Below, one piece after another: positions 28,162-37,895 of a stretch of 64,000 bases of DNA. The position numbers and the translations under genes are program-made. Below the pieces are notes generated by a model. It worked only from the letters and a program-made list of their open reading frames with translations. It did not search any database and was not told the origin of the DNA. Every line of letters begins with the position of its first letter. Within the stretch, counting starts at the first letter, position 1. Source of the stretch: Faecalicatena contorta (GTDB taxonomy: Bacteria > Bacillota > Clostridia > Lachnospirales > Lachnospiraceae); assembly GCF_021531995.1 (NCBI RefSeq), contig NZ_JAFBIZ010000001.1:1-64000 (forward strand), given 5' to 3'.

Positions 28162-28215
28162 GTGAGTCTTATACAATAGCCCTTTGCGATATGCAATCAG
28201 CACAATTCGCGAATA

Positions 28216-29229
28216 TTAAGCTAATTCAGCAAAGTATTTGATTGTTCTAACCATCTGGCTTGTGTAAGAGTTCTCATTGTCATACCATGATACAACCTGA
28301 ACTTCTGTTGTTCCGTTATCTAATGGCAGAACCATTGTCTGTGTTGCATCAAATAAAGAACCAAATCTCATACCTACGATATCGCTAGAAACGATCTCAT
28401 CTGTATTGTATCCGAAAGATTCGTTAGATGCAGCCTTCATAGCCTCATTGATCTGATCTACAGTAACTTCTCCTTCAACTACAGCTGTCAGGATTGTTGT
28501 AGAACCTGTTGGGGTTGGTACACGCTGAGCAGATCCGATTAATTTTCCGTTCAGTTCAGGAATAACAAGTCCGATTGCTTTTGCAGCACCTGTGCTGTTT
28601 GGAACAATGTTAACTGCAGCTGCACGAGATCTTCTCAAATCACCTTTTCTCTGTGGTCCATCAAGTGTCATCTGATCACCTGTATAAGCGTGAATTGTGC
28701 ACATGATACCGGATTTGATCGGAGCAAGGTCATTTAATGCTTTTGCCATAGGAGCTAAGCAGTTTGTTGTACAGGAAGCTGCAGAAATAACTGTATCTTC
28801 AGCTGTAAGTGTGTTGTGGTTAACATTATATACGATAGTTGGCAGGTCTTTTCCAGCTGGTGCGGAAATAACAACTTTTCTAGCGCCTGCTTTGATATGA
28901 GCAGATGCTTTTTCTTTAGAGGTATAGAAACCTGTACATTCAAGAACAACGTCTACACCAATTTCTCCCCAAGGAAGCTCTTCTGCGTTAGCTTTTGCGT
29001 AGATTTTGATTTCTTTTCCATCAACAATGATAGAATCTTCTGTTGCTTCTACTTTATCAGCCAAAGCATATTTTCCCTGTGAAGAATCATACTTTAATAA
29101 GTGTGCGAGCATCTTTGGAGATGTTAAGTCGTTGATTGCAACAACTTCATATCCTTCTGCTCCAAACATCTGTCTGAATGCAAGACGTCCGATACGTCCA
29201 AATCCATTAATCGCTACTTTTACTGCCAT
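28216..29229 (-). CDS. gap: Glyceraldehyde-3-phosphate dehydrogenase (type I)
   Basis: Gap oxidises and phosphorylates glyceraldehyde 3-phosphate with NAD. The 337-aa protein begins with the Rossmann motif [16 protein letters not shown], has the catalytic cysteine in [12 protein letters not shown] (about residue 154) and the catalytic histidine in [10 protein letters not shown] about 25 residues later. An aspartate after the second strand (INDLTSP) fits NAD preference. AGGAGG precedes the ATG. It has a strong promoter and a strong terminator, giving high expression on its own. Confidence 0.98.
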   Translation of the reverse strand: MAVKVAINGFGRIGRLAFRQMFGAEGYEVVAINDLTSPKMLAHLLKYDSSQGKYALADKVEATEDSIIVDGKEIKIYAKANAEELPWGEIGVDVVLECTGFYTSKEKASAHIKAGARKVVISAPAGKDLPTIVYNVNHNTLTAEDTVISAASCTTNCLAPMAKALNDLAPIKSGIMCTIHAYTGDQMTLDGPQRKGDLRRSRAAAVNIVPNSTGAAKAIGLVIPELNGKLIGSAQRVPTPTGSTTILTAVVEGEVTVDQINEAMKAASNESFGYNTDEIVSSDIVGMRFGSLFDATQTMVLPLDNGTTEVQVVSWYDNENSYTSQMVRTIKYFAELA

Positions 29230-29333
29230 GATTAATTCCTCCTAAAGTTTGTTTATTAACTGGTTTCGCAGTCTTCTATGGTGAACTCCTTAACACTTTA
29301 CCCAAAATTGTTAAAGATTCATCAACTGAAACA

Positions 29334-29362
29334 ATTGTACTAAATCTGATACAAAAATTCAA
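29334..29362 (-). promoter_or_regulatory. Sigma-A promoter of gap
   Basis: Minus strand: TTGAAT (29357-29362), a 17-base spacer, TACAAT (29334-29339). The leader is about 100 nt. I do not see a convincing repressor palindrome. Confidence 0.83.
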
Positions 29363-29387
29363 GTGCTTTCTTTGGGTTTTCCTTTTT

Positions 29388-30191
29388 TTATTGAAGTTGC
29401 TTAAAAACCGGCTTTCGCCCGCAAAATTCTGTATAATATTTAAACCCGCAGCCCCTTAAAATATCGGACACCTTATAAAAATCATACGCAATATGCTCTG
29501 GTTTATGTCCATCTGCACCTACCGTAATAATCTCACCGCCAAGTTCCCGGTATCTTTTCAGCACATCCGGATGTGGATGTGCAAACGGAAGCCCATATTT
29601 TAAACCGGCTGTATTCAGTTCAATTCCTCTGCCTTTTTCGATTACCGTTTTCAATATCTCATCAATCAGATCCTTATACTTATGGTAAGAATACGCTTTT
29701 TCCTTATTCTCTCCATATCGGACCATATAATCCAGATGTCCCAGAACATCATAATCTTCATACAGTCTTACATCTTCCAGCGTCTCTTCCAGTACAGCTC
29801 GATAGATCTCTTCATCCGTGTGTCCGTTAAAAATCTCTCCGTAGGCAATATCCATCTTCCATATACAGTGCACGGATCCAATCACAAAATCAAACGGATA
29901 CTTCTTGACAAATTCCCGGTAATATGATTCCAGATATGGTTGAATCCCAAGTTCCACTCCGATTCTTACATCAATCTGATCTCTGTATTTTTCCTTCAGC
30001 GGCGGAAGCACCCGGAAATACTCTTTCGGATCAAATATATCTTCCGGTCCCCAGTCCATATTGTCTTTGTCATAATGATCGGTAAAACAGATCACTTCCA
30101 GCCCCTTTTCTATCGCCCCCCGAATCATCTCTTCCGGCGTAGACGAAGAGTCATGTGAAAAATTTGTATGCATATGCACGTCTGCTCTCAT
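29388..30191 (-). CDS. PHP-domain phosphatase (histidinol-phosphatase HisJ family)
   Basis: A 267-aa PHP-domain metal-dependent phosphoesterase. Metal ligands seen are the opening HMHTNFSHD, CFTDHYD near residue 36, GVELGIQ near 77, a GSVHC motif near 108 and VGADGHKPEH near the end, which is the HisJ pattern. Histidinol phosphate is the usual annotated substrate, but there are no his genes nearby and its position at the end of the isc-mnmA operon does not support a histidine role. It starts 4 bases after mnmA with AGGAG upstream. The PHP family is firm; the substrate is not. Confidence 0.85.
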   Translation of the reverse strand: MRADVHMHTNFSHDSSSTPEEMIRGAIEKGLEVICFTDHYDKDNMDWGPEDIFDPKEYFRVLPPLKEKYRDQIDVRIGVELGIQPYLESYYREFVKKYPFDFVIGSVHCIWKMDIAYGEIFNGHTDEEIYRAVLEETLEDVRLYEDYDVLGHLDYMVRYGENKEKAYSYHKYKDLIDEILKTVIEKGRGIELNTAGLKYGLPFAHPHPDVLKRYRELGGEIITVGADGHKPEHIAYDFYKVSDILRGCGFKYYTEFCGRKPVFKQLQ

Positions 30192-30195
30192 AATA

Positions 30196-31296
30196 TTACT
30201 TGTCTCCTATAATTGTTCCTCCACCCAGAACATACTCACCATCATACAGTACAACAGCCTGGCCGGGTGTGATTGCTCTCTGCGGTTCATCAAATGTACA
30301 TAATATCTCATCTTCATCTGTTTTCTCAACTGTACACCATGCACCTCTGTGATTATAGCGGATTTTTGCCCACACACGTTTTCTTTCTGTCAGATCCTCT
30401 TCCGACATGAAATTTACCCGGTTTGCTCTCACATAATATGACATCGATTCCTCATTTGTTCCAACAACAACCTCATTCGTATCCGGACGAATCTCCAATA
30501 CAAACACCGGATGTCCAAGGGAAAGTCCCAGTCCTTTTCTCTGACCAACTGTATAGTGAATGATTCCTCTATGCTTTCCCACAACAGTTCCGTCTGCCAG
30601 AACAAAGTTGCCCGGACACAGACGCTTTCCTGTATCCGCATCTACATGTTCTTCAATATAAGAAGCATAATCTCCATCCGGTACGAAACAGATATCCTGG
30701 CTGTCCGGCTTGTTTGCCACACGAAGCCCAATCTCCTGCGCAATGGCACGAATCTGATCTTTCTCATATTCTCCCACCGGCATAAGTGTATGTGCCAGCT
30801 GATCCTGCGTCAGATTGTACAATGCATAAGTCTGGTCCTTTCCGTTTGACGCCGATGTGCCAATCGCATACCGACCGTTCGCAAGCCGTTCAATCCTCGC
30901 ATAATGTCCGGTTGCAATATAATCCGCTCCAATATCCATGCTGCGTTTTAAAAGCGCTTCCCATTTTACATAGCGGTTGCATGCAATACATGGATTCGGA
31001 GTTCTTCCGTTAAGATAATCATCCATAAAGTAGTCGATGACATGTTTTTTAAATTCCTGCTTGAAATTCATGACATAATATGGAATATTCAGAGACGCAG
31101 CCACTCTTCTTGCATCTTCAACCGCTGAGATTCCACAGCATCCTCCCTGTTCTTCCTGCACAATCTCTTCTTCGTCCTGCCAGATCTGCATCGTCACTCC
31201 GATCACATCATATCCCTGTTTCTTCAGTAAATATGCAGCAACGGAAGAGTCCACGCCTCCTGACATGCCGACTACAACTTTCTTTTTTTCCATCAT
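30196..31296 (-). CDS. mnmA: tRNA-specific 2-thiouridylase MnmA
   Basis: MnmA adenylates and thiolates U34 of the Lys, Glu and Gln tRNAs. The 366-aa protein has the PP-loop [15 protein letters not shown] at residue 10 and two catalytic cysteines, in [12 protein letters not shown] (about 102) and [12 protein letters not shown] (about 200). The sulfur comes from a cysteine desulfurase, and iscS is two genes upstream in the same operon, so supply and use are linked. Two adjacent ATG codons (31296 and 31293) are both possible starts after GGGGAACG. It lies 12 bases after iscU. Confidence 0.97.
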   Translation of the reverse strand: MMEKKKVVVGMSGGVDSSVAAYLLKKQGYDVIGVTMQIWQDEEEIVQEEQGGCCGISAVEDARRVAASLNIPYYVMNFKQEFKKHVIDYFMDDYLNGRTPNPCIACNRYVKWEALLKRSMDIGADYIATGHYARIERLANGRYAIGTSASNGKDQTYALYNLTQDQLAHTLMPVGEYEKDQIRAIAQEIGLRVANKPDSQDICFVPDGDYASYIEEHVDADTGKRLCPGNFVLADGTVVGKHRGIIHYTVGQRKGLGLSLGHPVFVLEIRPDTNEVVVGTNEESMSYYVRANRVNFMSEEDLTERKRVWAKIRYNHRGAWCTVEKTDEDEILCTFDEPQRAITPGQAVVLYDGEYVLGGGTIIGDK

Positions 31297-31308
31297 CGTT
31301 CCCCGGCT

Positions 31309-31752
31309 TTAATACTCTTCTTCTTCCGCTTCTTCGCCTTCATGAATATCTGATTTCGGCTTTTCCAATCCTTCAATTTTGATATCATGTTTCTGTGCAT
31401 AGTCCCACAGTGCAGCGTGAATTGCTTCTTCCGCAAGCAGAGAACAATGTACCTTCACCGGCGGGAGTCCGTCCAGCGCTTCCATAACCGCTTTATTGGT
31501 TACCTGCATAGCCTCCTGAACAGTCTTTCCTTTCACCATCTCCGTTGCCATGCTGCTGGTCGCAACGGCAGCTCCACAGCCAAATGTTTTAAACTTTACA
31601 TCCTGTATAATCTGGTTCTCATCAATATCCAGATATATTCTCATGATATCTCCACATTTGGCATTTCCTACAGTTCCAACACCACTCGGATTCTCTATCT
31701 CGCCAACATTTCTCGGATGTTCAAAATGGTCCATTACTTTTTCTGAATACAT
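31309..31752 (-). CDS. iscU: Iron-sulfur cluster scaffold protein (IscU/NifU N-domain)
   Basis: IscU is the scaffold on which IscS-derived sulfur and iron form a cluster. The 147-aa protein has all three cluster cysteines: KCGDIMRIYL (about residue 33), FGCGAAVATSS (about 60) and VHCSLLAEEA (about 103). The C-terminus adds an acidic tail of about ten Glu/Asp residues, seen in clostridial members. It follows iscS by 48 bases with a clean AAAGGAG site. Confidence 0.95.
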   Translation of the reverse strand: MYSEKVMDHFEHPRNVGEIENPSGVGTVGNAKCGDIMRIYLDIDENQIIQDVKFKTFGCGAAVATSSMATEMVKGKTVQEAMQVTNKAVMEALDGLPPVKVHCSLLAEEAIHAALWDYAQKHDIKIEGLEKPKSDIHEGEEAEEEEY

Positions 31753-31800
31753 ATATTATCTCCTTTTCATATCTGTCTTATTTTTATTATTTATTTCTGA

Positions 31801-32976
31801 TTATTTTTTGATAAAATCCTCATAAAGAGGAGACATCTCTCTTAAGTGTGTAACAATCTCTTTCAGATTATCCACTACATAATCAATATCTTCTCTGCTG
31901 ATCTCTTCATTCAGAGTCAAACGCAGTGATCCATGTGCGATCTCATGAGGAAGACCGATTGCCAGGAGTACATGGGACGGATCAAGAGAGCCTGAAGTAC
32001 ATGCAGAACCACTGGATGCACAGATTCCCTTCATATCCAGTTTGATCAGCAGTGATTCTCCTTCCACAAACTGGAAACTGAAGTTTGCATTGTTTGGAAG
32101 TCGGTCTGTTCTGTGTCCATTCAGGCGGCTGTAAGGGATCTCATTCAACACACGATCGATCAGATAATCTCTGACTTCTCTCTCTTTTGTGGTTCTTTCT
32201 GTCATTGACTCAGCTGCACGTTTTGCCGCAGTTCCGATTCCGATAATTCCGGGAACATTTTCCGTTCCGGCACGACGTTTTCTTTCCTGCGCACCGCCAT
32301 GTACAAAGGAACGGATCTTAACACCGGTACGGATATATAAAAATCCAATTCCCTTCGGGCCATTGAACTTATGTCCGCTGGCACTCAGCATATCTATATG
32401 ATACTCATCTACATTGATCGGAAGCTGTCCGTATGCCTGAACCGCATCGGTATGGAACAGAATTCCATGCTCATGTGCGATCTCTCCGATCTCCTTAATC
32501 GGCTGTATCGTTCCGATCTCATTATTTGCAAACATCACTGAGATCAGAATCGTTGTTGGACGAATCGCCGCTTTCAGATCATCCAGTTTCACTTTTCCGT
32601 CCTCATCCACATCAAGATAAGTCACTTCAAATCCTCTTTTTTCCAGATACTCTGCAGAATGAAGGATGGCATGATGTTCAATCTTTGTAGTAATAATATG
32701 ATTTCCCTTCTGCCCGTAAGCTTCTGCAGTTGCCTTTAACGCCCAGTTATCCGACTCTGAGCCGCCGGCTGTAAAATAGATCTCATTCGCCTTTGCTCCC
32801 AGTGTCTGTGCAATAATATCTCTCTGCTGGCTGATCGCCTCTTTATTCCCGGCAGCAAAACTGTATACAGTAGATGGATTACCGAATTTTTCTGTAAAAT
32901 ATGGAAGCATTGCCTCTACTACTTCCGGTGCTGTTTTCGTTGTTGCTGCATTGTCCAAATATAATAATCTGCTCAT
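31801..32976 (-). CDS. iscS: Cysteine desulfurase IscS/NifS
   Basis: This PLP enzyme releases sulfur from cysteine as a persulfide for Fe-S assembly and tRNA thiolation. The 391-aa protein has the PLP lysine in SASGHKFNGPKG (about residue 203), the HTDAVQAYG segment just before it, and the active cysteine in SSGSACTSG (about 327) on a long flexible loop, which marks group I desulfurases. It lies 31 bases after iscR. Confidence 0.97.
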   Translation of the reverse strand: MSRLLYLDNAATTKTAPEVVEAMLPYFTEKFGNPSTVYSFAAGNKEAISQQRDIIAQTLGAKANEIYFTAGGSESDNWALKATAEAYGQKGNHIITTKIEHHAILHSAEYLEKRGFEVTYLDVDEDGKVKLDDLKAAIRPTTILISVMFANNEIGTIQPIKEIGEIAHEHGILFHTDAVQAYGQLPINVDEYHIDMLSASGHKFNGPKGIGFLYIRTGVKIRSFVHGGAQERKRRAGTENVPGIIGIGTAAKRAAESMTERTTKEREVRDYLIDRVLNEIPYSRLNGHRTDRLPNNANFSFQFVEGESLLIKLDMKGICASSGSACTSGSLDPSHVLLAIGLPHEIAHGSLRLTLNEEISREDIDYVVDNLKEIVTHLREMSPLYEDFIKK

Positions 32977-33007
32977 TCTTTTTTCCTCCGTTTTCTCTTA
33001 GCATTCA

Positions 33008-33466
33008 TTATTGATTACATCTATGGCTGGTACATTCGCCTTCCGGATTCAGATCCCTGCTCTCCCGTACCAGTTCGTCCAGCATGATCTCATTGACCGT
33101 CTGGTTGATACTGTCATTGATCTTCTGCCACACATACTTCGTTACACATCCATCGGAAGCCATACATCCTTCTTCCGAATAAAACGCCGCACATTTTACC
33201 GGTTCCAGACTCCCTTCCAGCGCCCGTAATATATCACCGACCGATATCTCTTCTGCCTTTTTTGCAAGAACATATCCTCCCGATGCTCCACGGATGCTCT
33301 TCACCAGATCCGCCTTTTTTAACAGCGCAAACAATTGTTCCAGATATCTTTCCGAAATATTCTGCCGTAGAGCAACACTTCCAATTGAGACCGGTTCCTC
33401 TTCGCTGTATCTGGCAAGATCGATCATTGCTCTGAGCCCATACCTTCCTTTTGTGGAAAGCTTCAT
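33008..33466 (-). CDS. iscR: Rrf2-family regulator IscR
   Basis: IscR is a winged-helix repressor that senses Fe-S status through a bound cluster. The frame opens at 33544, overlapping the -35 box, but the ATG at 33464-33466 (MKLSTKGRYGLRAM) has AAGGTGAT upstream and gives 152 aa, the family length. The three cluster cysteines are present and spaced as in IscR (KCAAFYSEEGCMASDGC, near residue 95-110). It heads the iscR-iscS-iscU-mnmA operon and probably controls it. I could not define an operator. Confidence 0.93.
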   Translation of the reverse strand: MKLSTKGRYGLRAMIDLARYSEEEPVSIGSVALRQNISERYLEQLFALLKKADLVKSIRGASGGYVLAKKAEEISVGDILRALEGSLEPVKCAAFYSEEGCMASDGCVTKYVWQKINDSINQTVNEIMLDELVRESRDLNPEGECTSHRCNQ

Positions 33467-33515
33467 CGTATCACCTTCTTTTAATCCCCAGTGTTTTGCT
33501 AGGATTTCTTTATGT

Positions 33516-33544
33516 AGAATATCACTGCTTTTGTGTTCTGTCAA
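33516..33544 (-). promoter_or_regulatory. Sigma-A promoter of the isc operon
   Basis: Minus strand: TTGACA (33539-33544), a 17-base spacer, TATTCT (33516-33521). The leader is about 45 nt. It lies back to back with the flippase promoter. Confidence 0.85.
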
Positions 33545-33560
33545 GCACCAATCTGCAATA

Positions 33561-33569
33561 TGATATAAT
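33561..33569 (+). promoter_or_regulatory. Extended -10 promoter of the flippase gene
   Basis: TGATATAAT is a perfect -10 with the TG extension. The -35 area is weak and lies over the -35 of the divergent isc promoter, so IscR binding could affect both. Confidence 0.65.
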
Positions 33570-33595
33570 AACAGGTAATTTTACAGGAGGCAGTC

Positions 33596-34921
33596 ATGTC
33601 CCGTACACGAACCATTTTAAAAGGAACTTTCATTTTAACGATGACTGGTTTTATTACCCGTTTCATGGGTTTTTTTTATCGTATGTTTTTAAGTCATACA
33701 TTCGGCGAAGAAAACATCGGGCTGTATCAGCTTGTATTTCCTGTCTATGCACTCTGCTTTTCCCTCACCTGTGCCGGTATTGAACTTGCGCTCTCCAGAT
33801 GCACTGCAAAATATGTTGCAGAAAACAAAAAAAAAGAAGCCTGTGAGCTTCTTGGTACCAGTCTGATCCTAACAATAAGTACATCCTGTGCGATTACATT
33901 CTTGATCCAGAGATATGCCGCTGATATCTCTACCATTTTTCTGCATGATATACGATGCTTCGATCTTCTTGTCATGCTTTCCTACGCGTTTCCTTTTGCA
34001 TCTGTTCACAGCTGCATCTGTGGATACTATCTTGGACTGAAGCGGACTTATATACCGGCAGTCTCTCAATTAGTTGAGCAGACAGTACGCATAGGCAGTG
34101 TCTGGCTGATCTATCTGTACAGTACACGTCAGGGACTGACTCCCGGCATATCCATCGCAGTAGCCGGCCTGATTGCCGGAGAAGTCTTTTCTTCTCTTTA
34201 TTGTCTGCAGCACATCTCCAGGAAACAACACTTCAGGAGTTCCCTTCTTCCTGATCCGTTTTCTTTTTTGAAACATTGCCATGAATTGCTGAAACTGTCA
34301 CTGCCTCTTACCGGAAGCCGGGTTCTTCTCAATATCCTTCAGAGCATTGAAGCCGTATCCATTCCACTGTATCTGCAGAACTATGGCATGTCTGTCGGTA
34401 AAGCATTAAGCATCTATGGTGTGTTAACAGGCATGGCGCTTCCCTGCATCTTATTTCCCTCTGCGATCACAAACTCTGTCTCCACAATGCTTCTTCCGAC
34501 CGTTGCTGAGGTTCAGACACAGAATACCAGAGGCGAGATGCGCTTTCTGACAAGAAAAGTGGTCTGCTCCTGTATTTTTCTTGGAAGTATATGTTGCGCT
34601 CTCCTTTTATTATCCGGGAAATGGATAGGTCGTTTTTTATTCCACAGTACGATGGCAGGAGACTTTATTCTTACACTTGCCTGGATGTGCCCGTTTCTGT
34701 ATACTAACACTTCCCTGACCAGCATTATTAACGGAATCGGTAAAACAACCCTATCCTTCCTTATTCAAACTCTTAGTCTGGGAATACGAATCTCAGGTGT
34801 CTTCTTTCTGATTCCGGCATTTGGGATATCCGGATACCTGTGGGGACTTCTGGCAAGTCAGCTTTTTGTATTCTGTACTTCCCTCATCTACCTGAGATAT
34901 TACTTAAATAGGGAGTACTGA
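33596..34921 (+). CDS. SpoVB-type oligosaccharide flippase (MOP superfamily)
   Basis: A 441-aa integral membrane protein of the polysaccharide/lipid II flippase group (SpoVB, MurJ-like). It has about twelve hydrophobic segments and family features such as FITRFMGFFYRMFLS at residue 17, a PLTGSRVLLNILQSIEA segment near 238 and LPTVAEVQ near 300. Bacillus SpoVB is needed for spore cortex synthesis; this homologue is shorter than SpoVB (about 520 aa) and its exact cargo is unknown. AGGAGG precedes the ATG. It runs divergently from iscR and converges on spoIIM, with only 41 bases between the stop codons and no clear terminator there. Confidence 0.85.
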   Translation: MSRTRTILKGTFILTMTGFITRFMGFFYRMFLSHTFGEENIGLYQLVFPVYALCFSLTCAGIELALSRCTAKYVAENKKKEACELLGTSLILTISTSCAITFLIQRYAADISTIFLHDIRCFDLLVMLSYAFPFASVHSCICGYYLGLKRTYIPAVSQLVEQTVRIGSVWLIYLYSTRQGLTPGISIAVAGLIAGEVFSSLYCLQHISRKQHFRSSLLPDPFSFLKHCHELLKLSLPLTGSRVLLNILQSIEAVSIPLYLQNYGMSVGKALSIYGVLTGMALPCILFPSAITNSVSTMLLPTVAEVQTQNTRGEMRFLTRKVVCSCIFLGSICCALLLLSGKWIGRFLFHSTMAGDFILTLAWMCPFLYTNTSLTSIINGIGKTTLSFLIQTLSLGIRISGVFFLIPAFGISGYLWGLLASQLFVFCTSLIYLRYYLNREY

Positions 34922-34962
34922 TGTGGCAACATCTTTTTATTCTCTATATTCAAGACCACCTG

Positions 34963-35502
34963 TCAGAGTGCCTGCAGAAATAACTGCATGATTACAGGAT
35001 TCACGTAACATTCAGTCAGAATTCCAAGCATCATACACAGTGCCAGACATATAGTTTTCGATATATTCCATCTGTTGATCGGATATGCAAGAATATACCA
35101 GAGAAGAATCAGATAGCCACCCGCGTAAAATACTGCCTGAGGAATCATTCCGATCAGACATAATATTAATCCTTTTACTCCCATCTTCATGACAGCCGAT
35201 GTAAGTAATATACCGCCAAGAAAGCATGTCCAGAGCAGAAAAGCGTACACAACCAATTTACGGATCTTTGTTGTCCCGCCAATGATCAATACAGAAAGCG
35301 GCATCAGTCTGATTCTGATAATATACCAGACATACTCTGTTGTCCTGATATCCGTCTGACGATATTGTTCCAAAAAAAACACATTAAAGATTCCCATGCT
35401 CATGATATAATTCTTCGAAACAAGGTTTCCATACAGAATCCCAGAAAAAAAGCCCAGCATAGAAAACATAACACAATACTTTTTGCTTTCCGGTATCTTC
35501 AC
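34963..35502 (-). CDS. spoIIM: Stage II sporulation protein M
   Basis: SpoIIM is a membrane protein of the SpoIID-SpoIIM-SpoIIP engulfment machine. The 179-aa protein has about five membrane segments, the conserved GMIPQAVFYAGGYLIL motif (about residue 115) and the ECYVNPVIMQLFL end typical of the family. The frame opens at 35523, but a GTG at 35500-35502 is spaced 8 bases from GGGAGG and gives a KIPESKKY N-terminus. SpoIIP is encoded at 18179, while SpoIID is not in the window. Confidence 0.85.
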   Translation of the reverse strand: MKIPESKKYCVMFSMLGFFSGILYGNLVSKNYIMSMGIFNVFFLEQYRQTDIRTTEYVWYIIRIRLMPLSVLIIGGTTKIRKLVVYAFLLWTCFLGGILLTSAVMKMGVKGLILCLIGMIPQAVFYAGGYLILLWYILAYPINRWNISKTICLALCMMLGILTECYVNPVIMQLFLQAL

Positions 35503-35558
35503 AAATATTCCTCCCTTTGCCAAGATACTTCATTATATGCCGGGCATTTTTATATATT

Positions 35559-36104
35559 CTATTTTTGCATCAGATATTTTGATTCATATGCCAGTATCGC
35601 AGCCATAGTTTTGGAATCTTCAATCCTGCCTGCAAAGATCATATCTTTTAATTCCTGCAGTGTATATGCTTTTGCATCCACATATTCGTCTTCATCCAGA
35701 TGCTGTCTGGAAGGAATCAGATTTTTTGCAACATAGATATCAATCTTTTCGTCACAGAAAGCTACTGTTGTACGTATTGTTACCAGCCACTCCAGATCAT
35801 CCGAGCGATAACCGGTCTCTTCTTCCAGTTCTCTCGCTGCACATACAATCCCTGCTTCTTTCGGATCATCCAGTTTTCCTGCCGGAATCTCAAGTGTCAT
35901 TCTCTCTAATGCATTACGATATTGTCTTACCATCAGGATTCTTCCGTCATCCAGCACCGGTACAACGGCTGCCGCACCATCATGATGAATAAAATCCCAT
36001 TCTGCTGTATTACCATTGGCAAAGCTCATATGATCTTTGTATACATTCAGGATAACCCCCTTATATGCCAGTTCTCTGCCTATTCTCTTTACCTCGTTAT
36101 CCAT
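35559..36104 (-). CDS. nudF: Nudix hydrolase, ADP-ribose pyrophosphatase type
   Basis: It is expected to hydrolyse ADP-ribose to AMP and ribose 5-phosphate. The Nudix box is complete: GKLDDPKEAGIVCAARELEE followed by ETG, near residue 90. The VRQYRNALERMTLEIPAG segment before it is the ADP-ribose pyrophosphatase signature. The frame opens at 36170; I choose the ATG at 36102-36104 (MDNEVKRIGREL), spaced 6 bases from AGGAGGTG, giving 181 aa. It lies between rny and spoIIM. Confidence 0.9.
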   Translation of the reverse strand: MDNEVKRIGRELAYKGVILNVYKDHMSFANGNTAEWDFIHHDGAAAVVPVLDDGRILMVRQYRNALERMTLEIPAGKLDDPKEAGIVCAARELEEETGYRSDDLEWLVTIRTTVAFCDEKIDIYVAKNLIPSRQHLDEDEYVDAKAYTLQELKDMIFAGRIEDSKTMAAILAYESKYLMQK

Positions 36105-36185
36105 ATTTTTCACCTCCTGCTTTTTCATATCTCCTCGCAGCAACAAACCATTATGGTCTTTTGGGGACATTGTTCCTCATAGAAT

Positions 36186-36235
36186 AAAAACAAGGAAGCC
36201 CCGCTCATAACTTTCCGTTATTATACGAAACTTCC
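36186..36235 (-). terminator. Possible terminator downstream of rny
   Basis: Minus strand: GGAAG and CTTCC bracket an inner ATAAC-GGAAA-GTTAT hairpin and are followed by TTGTTTTTATT. The stem is broken, so the call is weak. A TATAAT within it could also serve as a -10 for the Nudix gene. Confidence 0.35.
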
Positions 36236-36249
36236 CCTTCATTTATCTT

Positions 36250-37803
36250 CTACTTGGCATAGTCCGTAACTCGTGACTCACGAATTACATTGACCTTAAT
36301 CTGTCCTGGATATTCTAACTCATACTCAATCTGTTTAGCGATATCTCTGGCCATTAATACCATGTCTGCGTCAGATACCTGTTCTGGAACTACCATAACG
36401 CGAATCTCTCTACCTGCCTGAATTGCAAAAGATTTATCAACACCCTTAAACTGGTTGGTGATATCTTCTAATTGTTTTAACCTGTTTGTATATGTTTCTA
36501 ATGTTTCTCTTCTTGCGCCTGGTCTTGCTGCAGATATCGTATCCGCTGCTTGAACCACACACGCAATCAAAGTTTCTGGTTCGACGTCGCCGTGATGAGC
36601 CTCAACTGCATTGATAACAGTTGCTGACTCCTTATATTTTCTACAAAGGTCCACACCGATCTGAATGTGAGAACCTTCGACATCATGATCAATAGATTTT
36701 CCTATATCATGCAGGAGACCTGCACGTTTGGCGATTCTGACATCCAGTCCGATCTCGCCCGCTAAAAGACCTGAAAGTTGAGCAACCTCAACAGAATGTC
36801 TGAGAGCATTCTGTCCGTAGCTGGTTCTGAACTTCATACGTCCAAGAAGTCTGATAAGTTCCGGATGAATACCGTGAACTCCCACTTCCAGAGCTGCTGC
36901 TTCTCCTTCTTCCCTGATCATGGCATCTACTTCTTTTTGCGCCTTTTCAACCATCTCTTCAATCCTTGCCGGATGAATTCGTCCGTCAACGATCAGTTTT
37001 TCAAGCGCAATTCTGGCGACTTCTCTTCTTATTGGATCAAAGCCTGACAATACGACGGCTTCCGGAGTATCATCGATAATCAGCTCAACACCTGTTAATG
37101 TCTCTAATGTACGAATGTTACGTCCTTCACGTCCAATAATTCTTCCTTTCATTTCATCACTCGGAAGCTGCACAACCGAAATTGTAGTTTCCGCAACATG
37201 ATCTGCCGCACATCTCTGGATAGCAGTAACGACATATTCCTTTGCCTTTTTATCTGCTTCTTCCTTTGCCTGCGCTTCCAATTCTTTAATCATCTTCGCA
37301 GTATCATGCTTAACATCTTCTTCAACAGTTTTTAACAAATATTCTTTTGCTTGTTCGGAGGTAAGTCCTGAGATTCTTTCTAGTTCCTGTACTCTTTGCT
37401 TGCCCAGCTCTTCCACTTTCGCTTCGCGCTGTCTCAGCTGTTCTTCTTTCGCTGCAAATCCTGCTTCCCGCTTCTCGATAGCATCTGCCTTTTTGTCTAA
37501 AGCCTCTTCTTTGGAAAGTACACGCTTTTCGTAACGCTGCAATTCCGATCTGCGTTCTTTCGTCTCCTTTTCAAGTTCATTCTTGTTTTTGATAGACTCT
37601 TCTTTAATTTCCAAAAGAGACTCCTTCTTTTTGGCCTCAGCCGTCTTTACTGCATCATCTATGATCTGTCTTGCTTTGCTTTCTGCGTTGCCAATCTTTG
37701 ACTCCGCATTTTTCTTCAGATTAGAGACTGTCACAAAATGGCTGATAACTGCCGCTGCGATGATAAGCACGATTGCCACAGCAATCCATATTCCCATCGG
37801 CAC
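36250..37803 (-). CDS. rny: Ribonuclease Y
   Basis: RNase Y is the membrane-anchored endoribonuclease that starts mRNA decay in many Firmicutes; PNPase, encoded at the left of the window, is a usual partner. The 517-aa protein has an N-terminal membrane helix (residues 4-25), a long coiled coil (about 28-190), a KH domain with [11 protein letters not shown] (about 217), and an HD domain with [10 protein letters not shown] (about 365). The first codon is GTG, 7 bases after GGAGG; an ATG two codons later is possible. The ribosome binding site can fold as AGGAG-GTG-CTCCT. It lies 92 bases after recX. Confidence 0.96.
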   Translation of the reverse strand: MPMGIWIAVAIVLIIAAAVISHFVTVSNLKKNAESKIGNAESKARQIIDDAVKTAEAKKKESLLEIKEESIKNKNELEKETKERRSELQRYEKRVLSKEEALDKKADAIEKREAGFAAKEEQLRQREAKVEELGKQRVQELERISGLTSEQAKEYLLKTVEEDVKHDTAKMIKELEAQAKEEADKKAKEYVVTAIQRCAADHVAETTISVVQLPSDEMKGRIIGREGRNIRTLETLTGVELIIDDTPEAVVLSGFDPIRREVARIALEKLIVDGRIHPARIEEMVEKAQKEVDAMIREEGEAAALEVGVHGIHPELIRLLGRMKFRTSYGQNALRHSVEVAQLSGLLAGEIGLDVRIAKRAGLLHDIGKSIDHDVEGSHIQIGVDLCRKYKESATVINAVEAHHGDVEPETLIACVVQAADTISAARPGARRETLETYTNRLKQLEDITNQFKGVDKSFAIQAGREIRVMVVPEQVSDADMVLMARDIAKQIEYELEYPGQIKVNVIRESRVTDYAK

Positions 37804-37850
37804 AGGAGCACCTCCTTATTTAGTTTTCATTGTACAAATACAACACTTAA

Positions 37851-37879
37851 ATTTTATACTTTTTTCACAAATATGTCAA
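37851..37879 (-). promoter_or_regulatory. Sigma-A promoter of rny
   Basis: Minus strand: TTGACA (37874-37879), a 17-base spacer, TAAAAT (37851-37856). The leader of about 45 nt carries a short TTGTA-TTTG-TACAA hairpin. Confidence 0.87.
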
Positions 37880-37895
37880 GCACTCCGTCAGAAAC

